Origin: a virus
Length of the DNA: 64,000 nucleotides
Strand: one strand, 5' to 3'
IMG/VR virus record: IMGVR_UViG_3300023179_006747
Location: 1-64,000 of that record
The position numbers and the translations under genes are program-made. Positions within the stretch are counted from its first letter, which is position 1. Every line of letters begins with the position of its first letter. The notes below the pieces were generated by a model that worked only from the letters and a program-made list of their open reading frames with translations, was not told where the DNA came from and did not search any database. Below are positions 23,534-31,993 of this stretch, one piece after another.

Positions 23534-24022
23534 ATGAGCGACTATTTTAGTCATCAACAATATCTTTTAAAAGAATTAAACTCTTTAAATAATAATTCTA
23601 TTGTTTTAGAATTAGGGATTGGCGAAGGAAGTTCTTCTTTAATGTATGATTTTTGCAAAAATAATCCATACTCAAAAGTATATGCTTTTGAATCCGATCA
23701 AATTTGGCTAGATAAAATTAAACCTAAATATAGTTTAGACAATTATATTATAGAGTATATTGATGATTGGAATAATATAAATAAATATATTAATTATAAA
23801 AAAATTGATTTAGCCTTCATTGATCAAGCTCCATGGGAAGCAAGAGTAGCTACTATTAATTTATTAAAAAATAATACTAATATTTTTGTTGTTCATGATT
23901 ATGATTATTATAATATAGGCTATCCAAGCCTTAGAGTTAATAATCAAGAATCTTGGTGGGGCAAAATTATTCTAAAGAATTTATTCTTGAAGATAATTAC
24001 GAACTGTTACCACCAACTTTAG
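23534..24022 (+). CDS. Methyltransferase-like protein, probably frameshifted near its 3' end
   Basis: The first 140 residues look like a class I SAM-binding fold: IVLELGIGEGSSSLMYDFCK (motif I, near residue 23), VYAFESDQIW (motif II), and IDLAFIDQAPWEARVATIN (motif IV). FVVHDYDYYN near 115 resembles the other methyltransferase in the island. After NNQESWWGK the frame runs into a poor tail and stops at 24022. In the -1 frame a protein-like continuation (SKEFILEDNYELLPPTLV) runs to TAA 24037-24039. One missing base in the A run at 23963-23966 would join them. Confidence 0.6.
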   Translation: MSDYFSHQQYLLKELNSLNNNSIVLELGIGEGSSSLMYDFCKNNPYSKVYAFESDQIWLDKIKPKYSLDNYIIEYIDDWNNINKYINYKKIDLAFIDQAPWEARVATINLLKNNTNIFVVHDYDYYNIGYPSLRVNNQESWWGKIILKNLFLKIITNCYHQL

Positions 24023-24039
24023 TTATGAGAAAAAAATAA
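23971..24039 (+). other. Out-of-frame continuation of the methyltransferase-like gene
   Basis: Reads SKEFILEDNYELLPPTLV-MRKK in the -1 frame and ends with TAA. It fits the expected C-terminal strand pair of the upstream protein better than the annotated ending. No classic slippery heptamer is visible, so a mutation or sequencing indel is more likely than programmed frameshifting. Confidence 0.5.
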
Positions 24040-24051
24040 AATTATTCAATA

Positions 24052-24840
24052 ATGAAAAATGCAACAATTTTAGTCACAGACTTAAATCATCTAAAATATA
24101 TAAAATATAATATCAACAATATTCGCCAGAATATAAAAAATACAGATATTGTAATACTTACAAATGAAAAAGATTTTCCATTAATAAATGAAGAATTAAA
24201 AGAAAAAAATGTATTTATATATTCCGTAGAAAATAAAAATAGTCCCTATTATTTAAAATATCATATTTTTGACAAATATTTTAAAAAATGGGATAATCTG
24301 TTATATTTAGATTGCGACACAATGATTTTAGAAAACGCATCTAAGCTATTTGATTTATTGAACAACGAGAATGAAATGTTTGTAGACTTTGAAGAGCATA
24401 AGATATTTGATTTTTTTAATTTATCTAACGAAGAAATAGAACAAAATCAAGACCAATTCAAAAGTTTATTAAATGAAAAAAATATTAATAAAATTGGATT
24501 TAATAGTGGTATACTTTTGTATAAATCTTCACTTATATCGGAAGAGAATGCGGATAAACTAAAATCTTATCATTTAAAATATGCGGATATTAATAAACAT
24601 GGCAAAGAACAAAATATATTATGGAATCTTAAGCCAGGAACAGACCAACCAATTATAAATTTAGTTTTTTTAGAAAAATGCAAAAAAGTACCAAATAACT
24701 ATTTTAGTTATTGGGGAAGATATAATTCAAATAGTCTAATTTTACATTTTTGTCGTTGGCATGCCCCATGGTTTAATGAAGAATTTAATGAAAAAATAAA
24801 TAAAAGATACGTAGATTATTTCAATGAAAATAAGAATTGA
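24052..24840 (+). CDS. Glycosyltransferase family 8-like
   Basis: A 262-residue retaining GT-A enzyme by appearance. LYLDCDTMILENASKLFDLL (near residue 83) carries the DxD metal site in the typical GT8 context, KIGFNSGILLYKSSLIS (near 144) is the conserved NSG strand, DQPIINLVFLEKC (near 200) the D-Q motif, and LHFCRWHAPWF near the end supplies the metal-binding His. Members include glycogenin and LPS galactosyl/glucosyltransferases. Donor here unknown. It stands in the glycan island just before the GDP-mannose dehydratase. Confidence 0.75.
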   Translation: MKNATILVTDLNHLKYIKYNINNIRQNIKNTDIVILTNEKDFPLINEELKEKNVFIYSVENKNSPYYLKYHIFDKYFKKWDNLLYLDCDTMILENASKLFDLLNNENEMFVDFEEHKIFDFFNLSNEEIEQNQDQFKSLLNEKNINKIGFNSGILLYKSSLISEENADKLKSYHLKYADINKHGKEQNILWNLKPGTDQPIINLVFLEKCKKVPNNYFSYWGRYNSNSLILHFCRWHAPWFNEEFNEKINKRYVDYFNENKN

Positions 24841-24864
24841 TTTTATTTATTAAAATGATATAAT
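24837..24864 (+). promoter_or_regulatory. Sigma-70-type promoter of the GDP-mannose dehydratase gene
   Basis: TTGATT (24837-24842), 16 nt, TATAAT (24859-24864), then an A-rich 14-nt leader to ATG 24879. Unlike most promoters here it leaves room for a short leader. Confidence 0.6.
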
Positions 24865-24878
24865 AAAAAAAGATAAAA

Positions 24879-26024
24879 ATGAACCAAAACATAAAAGAAA
24901 CATATTATGGTAAAAAAATAGATACATCAAATATTTTAAATATTGAAGATGCAAGTAGGCTAATCAATGGTAAAAAAACTATAGTAGTTACTGGAGTTAC
25001 TGGCCAAGATGGAAGTCATATGATTGATTTTTTGCTTAAAAACACAGATTATCTTATTTTTGGCGGAGTAAGAAGATTGAGCGTTTATAATCACGAAAAT
25101 ATTAGACATATAAAATCTGATAGATTTTATCTCATTAATTTTGATTTAACTGATTCTCACGCTATAGCTAGAACAGTAGAGAAATTACAGCCAGATTATT
25201 TTATTAATTTTGCAGCACAAAGTTTTGTAGCTAGTAGTTGGGATTTTTCTAGACAGACTTGGCATACCAACTCAACGGCAGTTTTAGATATTCTAGAAGC
25301 AATTAGATTATACAAACCGTCTTGTAGACTTTATCAAGCTGGTTCTAGTGAAGAATTTGGAAATGTACAATACTCTCCGCAAGACGAAAATCATCCTTTA
25401 AAACCAAGAAGCCCCTACGGAGCAAGTAAAGCCGCGTCTAGACAATTAGTAAAAGTTTATAGAGAATCTTATGGAATATACGCAATTCAAGGTTGGCTAT
25501 TTAATCATGAAGGCATAAGAAGAGGCGAAGAATTCGTTACCAGAAAAATTACTAAAAATGTAGCTCGTATTTTTAATGCTATTAAAAATAAAGAAGATTT
25601 TAGTCCTCTTGAGTTAGGCAATATCGAAGCTAAACGAGATTGGAGCGATGCAGAAGATTTTGTTGAAGGAGTCTGGATGATGTTGAATCAAGATAAATAT
25701 AATCCTAATTATTCTGGAGAACCAAAAGAATATATATTCTCCTCAAATGAAACTCATACAATTAAAGAATTTGCAGAAAAAGCATTTAAATATGCGGGAA
25801 TTGAGGGAGAATGGGTCGGAGAAGGTGAACATATTATGTTTATAAATAAAGATAAAAAAACATTAATTCAAATTAATCCTAAATTTTATAGGCCAGCAGA
25901 AGTAGAATTATTACTTGGAAATTCAAATAAAGCAAGAGAAGAATTGAATTGGAAACCTAAAATTTCATTTGACAACCTTGTTGAAAAAATGGTAAAATGG
26001 GATATTGAAAAATACAAATCATAA
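24879..26024 (+). CDS. gmd: GDP-mannose 4,6-dehydratase
   Basis: Converts GDP-mannose to GDP-4-keto-6-deoxymannose, the precursor of GDP-fucose, GDP-rhamnose and GDP-perosamine. The 381-residue extended SDR has VVTGVTGQDGSHMIDFLL (near residue 36) for NADP binding, NFAAQSFVASSW (near 110), YQAGSSEEFGNVQYSP (near 150) with the catalytic Ser/Glu pair, RSPYGASKAASRQLVKVYR (near 175) with Tyr-x3-Lys, and FNHEGIRRGEEFVTRKI, the GDP-mannose dehydratase hallmark. YRPAEVELLLGNSNKA near the end is also typical. Some 30 extra N-terminal residues are unusual. Together with two fucosyltransferases it implies a fucose-type sugar. Confidence 0.95.
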   Translation: MNQNIKETYYGKKIDTSNILNIEDASRLINGKKTIVVTGVTGQDGSHMIDFLLKNTDYLIFGGVRRLSVYNHENIRHIKSDRFYLINFDLTDSHAIARTVEKLQPDYFINFAAQSFVASSWDFSRQTWHTNSTAVLDILEAIRLYKPSCRLYQAGSSEEFGNVQYSPQDENHPLKPRSPYGASKAASRQLVKVYRESYGIYAIQGWLFNHEGIRRGEEFVTRKITKNVARIFNAIKNKEDFSPLELGNIEAKRDWSDAEDFVEGVWMMLNQDKYNPNYSGEPKEYIFSSNETHTIKEFAEKAFKYAGIEGEWVGEGEHIMFINKDKKTLIQINPKFYRPAEVELLLGNSNKAREELNWKPKISFDNLVEKMVKWDIEKYKS

Positions 26025-26340
26025 ACTTTGCCAATTTATAGTTAAAAAATATGTCAGAGGAAATATTAATTGGCCAAGAGAAATTAAAATAGCACAAAAA
26101 TTAGTGAAAAGGTTTAATTCTTTTGATTTTTGGGATAATCTTAAAGACTTAGGAAGTCCACCTCCATCATTAGCTTGGTTTCTTAAAGCAGAAGGTAAAG
26201 CATTTATATTAAAAGAATATGAAAAATTTAACTTAGATTTTAATAAACAGGAAATAAAAATAGAAACTAATAAAATAGGTGAAGATAAAAATATTTGCTT
26301 AAAACCCAAAAGTTTAATAGAATTTATAAGAAAAAAATGA
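26005..26340 (+). CDS. Hypothetical protein, 111 residues
   Basis: Begins at TTG 26005 inside the end of gmd (20-nt overlap), since no later start would keep the conserved-looking basic N-terminus. The protein is basic, with FIVKKYVRGNINWPREIKIA and KDLGSPPPSLAWFLKAEGKA, and probably helical. No motif or family is recognised. It is translationally coupled to gmd and to the following glycosyltransferase (ATGA overlap). The start choice is uncertain. Confidence 0.5.
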   Translation: MKNTNHKLCQFIVKKYVRGNINWPREIKIAQKLVKRFNSFDFWDNLKDLGSPPPSLAWFLKAEGKAFILKEYEKFNLDFNKQEIKIETNKIGEDKNICLKPKSLIEFIRKK

Positions 26341-27044
26341 AAAATATAGCACTTACATCAGCAATAAATTACAATGATTATTTAAAAATTTTTAAACAGC
26401 ATAATTATAATTATTTTGATGAAATACATGTTGTTACAGATACAAATGAAGATAAAGAATTAGAGGAAATATGCAAAGATTCTAAATTTAATTTAATAAA
26501 AACTGATAAATTTTACACCTTTGAAGGTCAATCTGCAAAGTTTAATCGTGGAGCAGCGTATACATATGCTATGTCTTTATTTAAAAATCCAGAAATTATT
26601 ACAATTATAGATGCTGATACTTTATTGCCAGAAAGTTACAATAATATATTTACAGAATTAAAATCTAAAGATAAATTTGATCAAATGATAAGTGCCAGAA
26701 GATTTGTTTTAGAAACATATCAAGACTATTCAAAAGTATTTTTAGAAAAAGACCCAAACTATAAATTAGAAATGAGAAGTTTTGATTGGGGTTGGGGATA
26801 TTTACAAATTTTTCATGCAAAAAGTAAATGGTTAAAAAATGGATTAATATATCCAGAAAATTATGATTGTGCAGTATCAGATTTTATGTTTAGAAGACAA
26901 TTTGGATGGCATATTTTTAGACAAGATACAGAAGAACATTATTGGGATCCAGAGGCGCAAGTATGCTTAAGGCAATTTCCAGTATATGGTCTAGGTCCAA
27001 ATAATATTAATTCGAGAGGTCGCCGTGCGCCAGCATTTAAATAA
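26337..27044 (+). CDS. Putative glycosyltransferase (GT-A-like)
   Basis: A 235-residue protein. The start is taken at the ATG of ATGA, overlapping the upstream stop. It opens with a strand and loop (NIALTSAINYNDYLKIF), then DEIHVVTDTNEDKELEEICK, FNRGAAYTYAMSLFKNPEII and IIDADTLLPESYNNIF (near residue 84), where DAD is the likely metal site. FDWGWGYLQIFHAKSKWL and the acidic SDFMFRRQFG form the expected acceptor side. The layout is that of a compact GT2-like catalytic domain. Last gene of the glycan island. Confidence 0.62.
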   Translation: MKNIALTSAINYNDYLKIFKQHNYNYFDEIHVVTDTNEDKELEEICKDSKFNLIKTDKFYTFEGQSAKFNRGAAYTYAMSLFKNPEIITIIDADTLLPESYNNIFTELKSKDKFDQMISARRFVLETYQDYSKVFLEKDPNYKLEMRSFDWGWGYLQIFHAKSKWLKNGLIYPENYDCAVSDFMFRRQFGWHIFRQDTEEHYWDPEAQVCLRQFPVYGLGPNNINSRGRRAPAFK

Positions 27045-27049
27045 TTTAC

Positions 27050-27077
27050 TTGCATTTTTTTAAAAGAAAGATATAAT
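27050..27077 (+). promoter_or_regulatory. Sigma-70-type promoter opening the replication module
   Basis: TTGCAT (27050-27055), 16 nt, TATAAT (27072-27077), then 6 nt to ATG 27084. Predicted leaderless start. Confidence 0.65.
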
Positions 27078-27083
27078 AAAATT

Positions 27084-28226
27084 ATGGGAAGAAAACCTAA
27101 AGAAGAAATTGTTGAATCATCTGGACCAAGCGCATCAGATAGATTGTTGTCATTTTTAAAAGATAATAAAGAAGATCATTATAATTTTGAAGATGAGGTT
27201 TATTATAAGGTATCTACTGGTAGTTTAAATTTAGATATTGCTACAGGTGGTGGTTTATGCCCAGGTTTACATAGATTTATTGGCATGAATGAAGGTGGTA
27301 AAACCTCAGAAGCACTTGAAGTAACCAAAAACTTTCTTAAATCAATAGAAAATTCTAGAGCTTTACTTTTCAAAGCAGAAGGAAGATTAAGTAAAGAAAT
27401 CAAAGAGCGTTCTGGAATTAAGTTCGTAACCGATCCTAAAGAATGGGTTGATGGAACTTGTTTTGTATTTGAATGCAATATTTTTGAAACAGTTTCAGAA
27501 TTAATGAAAGATTTAATTCAATCTAATGATGAGAATAAAAAATATATGTTTATTCTCGATTCAGTTGATGGATTGATGACTAAAGGCGATGCTCAAAAAA
27601 GCATGACAGAAGCAACAAAAGTTGCAGGAGGAGCAGTAATCTCATCAATGTTAATGAAGAAAATTTCTCTTGCACTTTCTAAACGTGGACATATGGCGAT
27701 TTTTATTAGTCAAGTTCGATCTGATATTAAACTTGATCCTTATGCAGCAAATAAAGATATTCGTCAAACTACTGCTACTGGTGGAAATGCATTATTACAT
27801 TTTGCTAATTGGATTCTTGAATTTGAACCAAAGTTTAATAAAGATCTTATTCTTGAAAAACCAAATGATAAATATGATCCAGTTAAGAATAAAATTATCG
27901 GCCATAATGTTAAAATTGTTATTAAAAAATCCACAAATGAATCAACAAATTCTAAAGTTCAATACCCAATTAAATATGGCCGTAAGGATGGTTCTTCTGT
28001 TTGGAGAGAATATGAAGTTATTGATCAAATCCTTGCTTGGGAATTTGCAACAACAAAAGGTGCATGGGTAACATTCTCAGACGAGATTATTGATGAACTT
28101 AAAAAATCAAATCTAGAACTTAAGAAGCAACATCAAGGAATAGACAATCTAAGATCTTATCTTGAAGAAAATAAACCAATCGTAGATTATTTTTATAATA
28201 AATTCATTAATACTCTTGCATCATGA
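27084..28226 (+). CDS. RecA/UvsX-family recombinase
   Basis: Pairs homologous DNA strands using ATP. The 380-residue protein has Walker A GMNEGGKTS (residues 67-75, K73) after the SGSLNLDIATGGG-like stretch that opens the RecA core, Walker B YMFILDSVDGL (near 152), and the ISQVRSDIKLDPYA...TTATGGNALLHFAN segment (near 212) that forms the DNA-binding loop region. Length lies between RecA (350) and T4 UvsX (391). The Gln in ISQVR is the likely sensor of ATP state. Transcribed with an endonuclease gene (4-nt overlap). Its neighbours are helicase and primase genes. Confidence 0.87.
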   Translation: MGRKPKEEIVESSGPSASDRLLSFLKDNKEDHYNFEDEVYYKVSTGSLNLDIATGGGLCPGLHRFIGMNEGGKTSEALEVTKNFLKSIENSRALLFKAEGRLSKEIKERSGIKFVTDPKEWVDGTCFVFECNIFETVSELMKDLIQSNDENKKYMFILDSVDGLMTKGDAQKSMTEATKVAGGAVISSMLMKKISLALSKRGHMAIFISQVRSDIKLDPYAANKDIRQTTATGGNALLHFANWILEFEPKFNKDLILEKPNDKYDPVKNKIIGHNVKIVIKKSTNESTNSKVQYPIKYGRKDGSSVWREYEVIDQILAWEFATTKGAWVTFSDEIIDELKKSNLELKKQHQGIDNLRSYLEENKPIVDYFYNKFINTLAS

Positions 28227-28642
28227 GATTGTTGAATATTAACGGCAAGCTCGTTAATAAAAATGTAAGAAACTACGAAATAAATTGGAATGGAAAATCT
28301 AGAAGTAAATTACAATTTAAATTCAAACAATTCTTCTACCCTTATTGGAAAAATCATATTGTTTATGAAGAATTTCCAGTTTACGGAAGTATGCTCAAAG
28401 TAGATTTATTAAATGCAACTAAAAAGATAGCAGTTGAGATACAAGGTAATCAACACGAAAGCTTTAATAAATTTTTTCATGATAATTCTAGATTAAAATA
28501 CCTTCAAAGTATAAAAAGAGATGTTAAAAAAGAAAAATGGCTAGAAATCAATGGATTTAAATTCTTAGAACTCTATGAAAATGACTTAAAAAATCTGTCA
28601 CCACAATATATAGAAGAAAAGTGTAGAATATTAATTATTTAA
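28223..28642 (+). CDS. PD-(D/E)XK endonuclease-like protein
   Basis: A 139-residue nuclease of the restriction-like fold. VDLLNATKKIAVEIQGNQHE (near residue 59) supplies D...E-x-Q, here as Asp60 and Glu73-Ile-Gln, with a following His, in the style of Vsr or Holliday-junction nucleases. KKEKWLEINGFKFLELYEND near the end forms the closing strand and helix seen in DUF559/Vsr relatives. Coupled to the recombinase gene by ATGA, it may resolve or trim recombination intermediates. Exact subfamily is not assigned. Confidence 0.68.
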   Translation: MRLLNINGKLVNKNVRNYEINWNGKSRSKLQFKFKQFFYPYWKNHIVYEEFPVYGSMLKVDLLNATKKIAVEIQGNQHESFNKFFHDNSRLKYLQSIKRDVKKEKWLEINGFKFLELYENDLKNLSPQYIEEKCRILII

Positions 28643-28654
28643 GTGTAAAATTTT

Positions 28655-28921
28655 GTGGTGACTAATAAAAAAAAATTCAACTTCCCAACATCTCTTTTAA
28701 AACAAATTGATGAGTGCAGTTTTGGCGGATATATTCTTTTTAATTTTTCTAATAAAGGTGAACCTCAGGTATATACAAAATTCGATAATCAAATAAATGC
28801 TATGGCTTTATTATATTATTTAAACACATGGGGACAAAGCATAGACCAACTTAATTTAGAAGCCACTACCGATTTAATAGCCAGAAAAAACGAAGACGAA
28901 GATTCAGAAGAAGAAGATTAA
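28655..28921 (+). CDS. Hypothetical acidic-tailed small protein
   Basis: An 88-residue protein starting with GTG at 28655 (or at the next GTG). It has a basic start (TNKKKFNFPTSLLKQ), a small beta-rich centre (GGYILFNFSNKG) and a strongly acidic end (NEDEDSEEED). A GTGTAAA (28643-28649) lies 5 nt before the start. No family recognised. The acidic tail and its place between a nuclease and the helicase suggest a replication accessory, not more. Confidence 0.5.
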   Translation: MVTNKKKFNFPTSLLKQIDECSFGGYILFNFSNKGEPQVYTKFDNQINAMALLYYLNTWGQSIDQLNLEATTDLIARKNEDEDSEEED

Positions 28922-28924
28922 AAC

Positions 28925-28953
28925 TTGACTTTTAATTTCTAGTTTGGTATCAT
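28925..28953 (+). promoter_or_regulatory. Sigma-70-type promoter of the helicase operon
   Basis: TTGACT (28925-28930), 17 nt, TATCAT (28948-28953), then 9 nt ending AAAGG before ATG 28963. Here AAAGG could act as a minimal ribosome binding site if the transcript includes it. Confidence 0.7.
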
Positions 28954-28962
28954 ATATAAAGG

Positions 28963-30447
28963 ATGATTTATTCTTTACAAGTAGAAAGACACGTATTAAG
29001 CGGTCTATTAAAACATCAAGATTTATTTGCAGATATTGATGTATTTTTAACAGAAAATGACTTCTATAATGATGTTCATTGTACTATTTATTCAATATTC
29101 AAAAATATCAAGCATAAGGGCGAAAATGTAGATAAAGTATTATTAGCCGAAAAGATTAAGAATCTTGGAATTTCATTTAAAGATGAAATTAATATATTTG
29201 ATTACATTGATAATTTAAGTTTTTCTCAAATTACCGAAGAAGCTACGATGACAGCTTGCAAAGAATTAATAAAATTAAGAGTCCGTAGAGAGATATCTCA
29301 AACAGCAGATAAATTAAAAGAATATGTAAATAAAAACTCAGAAGATTCTATGGATGAAATTATTGGTAAAATTGATCAAATTTATAATAAAAAAATATCA
29401 TCATATTCAGAAAATGATGTTCCAATAAATATTTTTGAAGGAGTTGAGGATCTTATTGAAGAAATTGGCAATAGCCCTAAAGATGATACTGGATTAATAA
29501 CTCCATATTCTGAATTTAATAGAATGTATGGTGGACTAAAAAATGGTAATATTTATGCAATTGCAAGTAGACCAGGTCAAGGTAAATCAACTTGGTTAAA
29601 TGATATTTGTTTTAAAACTTCGATTAATCCAAAAAATAAAACCAAAACTCTTATTCTTGATACAGAAATGCAAACAGTAGATATTCAATTAAGAATGGTT
29701 GCGTCTTTAAGTGGAGTTCCAGTTTGGTATCTTGAAACTGGTAATTGGCGCAAAAATGAAGAAATGACAAAAAAAGTAAGAGAGGCTTGGAATAAAGTCA
29801 AGAAATATGAATATTTTCATTATCATGTAGGAAATAAAAATATTGATCAAGTATGCTCTATTATTCGTAGATGGTATCTTTCTAAAGTCGGCAGAGGCAA
29901 TCAAGCTATGATTGCTTATGATTATATTAAACTAACTGGAGAAAAAGTAGGTCAAAATTGGGCAGAGCATCAAGCAATCGGAGACAAGATTGATAAATTG
30001 AAAAGAATCTCAGAAGAAATTCATTGTCCAATTATTACTGCTATGCAGTTAAATAGAACTGGCGAAAGTTTCAATCGAAAAGGTTCAGAAGTTGTTGATG
30101 ATAGTTCTGTAATTTCGCTTTCAGATAGATTACAATGGTTTGCATCATTTGTAGCAATTTTTAGAAGAAAAACACTAGATGAAATTACTCTTGATGGTCA
30201 AGCATTTGGAACTCACAAGTTAATTCCTACCAAAACTAGATTCCAAGGAAAAGATGCAGCTGGTCACCAAGATTTAGTTAGAAGATTAGATTGTACTGGT
30301 AAAGAAATCTGGTCACAAAATTATTTAAATTATAATGTTCAAAACTTTAACATCGAAGAAAGAGGATCACTCGCAGATGTAGCAGAGCGTCAAAGAGAGC
30401 AATACGAACTTAATGATGCAAATGCAAATGATGGAGAACTATTATGA
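28963..30447 (+). CDS. dnaB: Replicative DNA helicase, DnaB family
   Basis: Unwinds DNA at the replication fork. The 494-residue protein has the DnaB N-terminal helical domain (MIYSLQVERHVLSGLLKHQ, residues 1-110) and a RecA-like motor: Walker A IASRPGQGKST (residues 200-210, K208), LILDTEMQTVDIQLRMVA (near 230), Walker B-type MIAYDYIKLTG (near 317), and PIITAMQLNRTG (near 350) with the polar sensor. The C-terminus is acidic and flexible. Size is that of bacterial DnaB or T4 gp41. Coupled to thyX by ATGA and followed by the primase gene. Confidence 0.9.
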   Translation: MIYSLQVERHVLSGLLKHQDLFADIDVFLTENDFYNDVHCTIYSIFKNIKHKGENVDKVLLAEKIKNLGISFKDEINIFDYIDNLSFSQITEEATMTACKELIKLRVRREISQTADKLKEYVNKNSEDSMDEIIGKIDQIYNKKISSYSENDVPINIFEGVEDLIEEIGNSPKDDTGLITPYSEFNRMYGGLKNGNIYAIASRPGQGKSTWLNDICFKTSINPKNKTKTLILDTEMQTVDIQLRMVASLSGVPVWYLETGNWRKNEEMTKKVREAWNKVKKYEYFHYHVGNKNIDQVCSIIRRWYLSKVGRGNQAMIAYDYIKLTGEKVGQNWAEHQAIGDKIDKLKRISEEIHCPIITAMQLNRTGESFNRKGSEVVDDSSVISLSDRLQWFASFVAIFRRKTLDEITLDGQAFGTHKLIPTKTRFQGKDAAGHQDLVRRLDCTGKEIWSQNYLNYNVQNFNIEERGSLADVAERQREQYELNDANANDGELL

Positions 30448-31100
30448 ATGTAGACTTAGTATCAATTACAAAACCAGAAATCAAAGGAATTAAAAATCCA
30501 GAAGACTTAGTGGCATTTTGCGCTAGAGTTAGCAATCCATCTAATCAGATGAATGTTGAAACTGCACCAAAGTTATTAAAATTCTTAATTAAACATAAAC
30601 ATTGGAGTCCATTTGAACTTGTTGATATGTGCGTTGAAATTAAAACAAGCAGAGGAATTGCAGCCCAAATTCTTAGACATAGATCATTTAGTTTTCAAGA
30701 ATTTAGTCAAAGATATAGTGTCGCAAATGAGTTCGAAGATATTGAGCTTCGATTACAAGGAGATAAGAACAGACAAGTTGGTGAAATTCTTATGTCTACA
30801 AATACTGATGCATATGATAAAGTAAATGAACTTCTAGTAGAATCACTATCGCTTTCTCAACATTGTTATGATACAATGATTGAAAATGGAGTTGCAAAAG
30901 AAGTTGCGAGAATGATATTGCCTTTAACAACTCAAACTACAATGTATATGAAAGGCTCATTGAGAAGTTGGATTCACTACATTGAATTGAGAACAGAACA
31001 AAATACTCAAAAAGAACATAGAATGATTGCAGAAAGATGCAAGAAGATTTTTATTAAAGAATTTCCTACAATAAGTGAGGCTTTAGAATGGAAGAATTAA
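30444..31100 (+). CDS. thyX: Flavin-dependent thymidylate synthase
   Basis: Makes dTMP from dUMP with FAD, methylene-tetrahydrofolate and NADPH. The 218-residue protein carries the ThyX motif at residues 78-91 as RHRSFSFQEFSQRY, with Gln where Asn is common. KLLKFLIKHKHWSPFELVDM precedes it, and YMKGSLRSWIHYIELRTE near 170 holds the C-terminal Arg that contacts dUMP. Length is typical. With dCMP deaminase at 4.4 kb it forms a dCMP to dUMP to dTMP route. Overlaps both neighbours. Confidence 0.95.
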   Translation: MNVDLVSITKPEIKGIKNPEDLVAFCARVSNPSNQMNVETAPKLLKFLIKHKHWSPFELVDMCVEIKTSRGIAAQILRHRSFSFQEFSQRYSVANEFEDIELRLQGDKNRQVGEILMSTNTDAYDKVNELLVESLSLSQHCYDTMIENGVAKEVARMILPLTTQTTMYMKGSLRSWIHYIELRTEQNTQKEHRMIAERCKKIFIKEFPTISEALEWKN

Positions 31101-31993
31101 ATGTATACCAAATCTTAACAGATCTTGGTTATCAATTAAAAGATTGTGGAAAAGAATTTAGAGCTAAACCTTTATATAGGGATAGCGATAATGATTCCGT
31201 ATTAAGAATTTATAAAGATACTGGTAAATGGGTAGATTTCAAGCAAAATATAAGTGGAGATATAAACTCATTAGTTAAATTAACACTAAAACTAGAACAT
31301 TCAAGCGAAGCCCAAGAATGGCTTAAGAATAAAAATTTTGCATTTAAGAACCCTACTGAAGCCAAGAAACCACTTATAAAATCTTCTAAAAAATTTGATA
31401 CAGAAATTCTTTCTAGATTAGATGATAATCATGCTTATTGGTTGAAAAGAGGAGTTGATATTGAGACATTAAAAGTTTTTAAAGGTGGAGTTGCAAAAAT
31501 GGGCAAGATGAAGAATAGATATGTATTTCCTATTTTTAATGCCAAGAATAATATCATAGGATTTTCTGGAAGAGATATTACAAATTTATCCAAAATAAAG
31601 TGGAAACATATTGGCGAAAAAACAGAGTTTGTTTATCCATTATTTATAAACTCAGAGATTATACAAAAGCAAAAAGAAATAATCCTAGTTGAAAGTATTG
31701 GAGATATGTTAAGTTTATGGCAATCTGGAGTTAAGAATACCCTTGTTACATTTGGAACTAGTTTAAGTTTAGCTATATTAAATTATTGTTTAAAACTTGA
31801 TCCTAAAAAGATATATATTAGTTTGAATAATGATTCAAACAAAAATAATGCTGGAAATATTGCAGCAGAAAAAACTCAAGTTAGATTGAGTAGATATTTT
31901 GATAAAAGTCAATTAAAAATAGCCCTACCACCTAAAAAAGATTTTGGTGAGATGACAAAAGAAGAAATAATTCAATGGAAAAACAATCTTTAA
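31088..31993 (+). CDS. DNA primase with Toprim domain (DnaG-like)
   Basis: Synthesises RNA primers for DNA replication. The 301-residue protein begins with a DnaG-like segment (YLDKG-type: GDINSLVKLTLKLEHSSEA at 57), but the zinc-binding Cys residues of DnaG are missing. The catalytic core follows: MKNRYVFPIFNAKNNIIGFSG (near 145), FVYPLFINSEIIQKQKEIIL, then Toprim LVESIGDMLSLWQSG with the Glu, and YISLNNDSNKNNAGNIAA with the second acidic site. About half the length of bacterial DnaG, it has no helicase-binding C-terminal domain. It overlaps the thyX stop by 13 nt. Confidence 0.82.
   Translation: MEELNVYQILTDLGYQLKDCGKEFRAKPLYRDSDNDSVLRIYKDTGKWVDFKQNISGDINSLVKLTLKLEHSSEAQEWLKNKNFAFKNPTEAKKPLIKSSKKFDTEILSRLDDNHAYWLKRGVDIETLKVFKGGVAKMGKMKNRYVFPIFNAKNNIIGFSGRDITNLSKIKWKHIGEKTEFVYPLFINSEIIQKQKEIILVESIGDMLSLWQSGVKNTLVTFGTSLSLAILNYCLKLDPKKIYISLNNDSNKNNAGNIAAEKTQVRLSRYFDKSQLKIALPPKKDFGEMTKEEIIQWKNNL

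Noticed and set aside
27670-28071. 133-codon plus-strand frame within the recombinase gene
   Set aside because: Out-of-frame shadow with Leu/Ile-rich content typical of an AT-rich gene read in another frame; the recombinase frame has clear motifs throughout.
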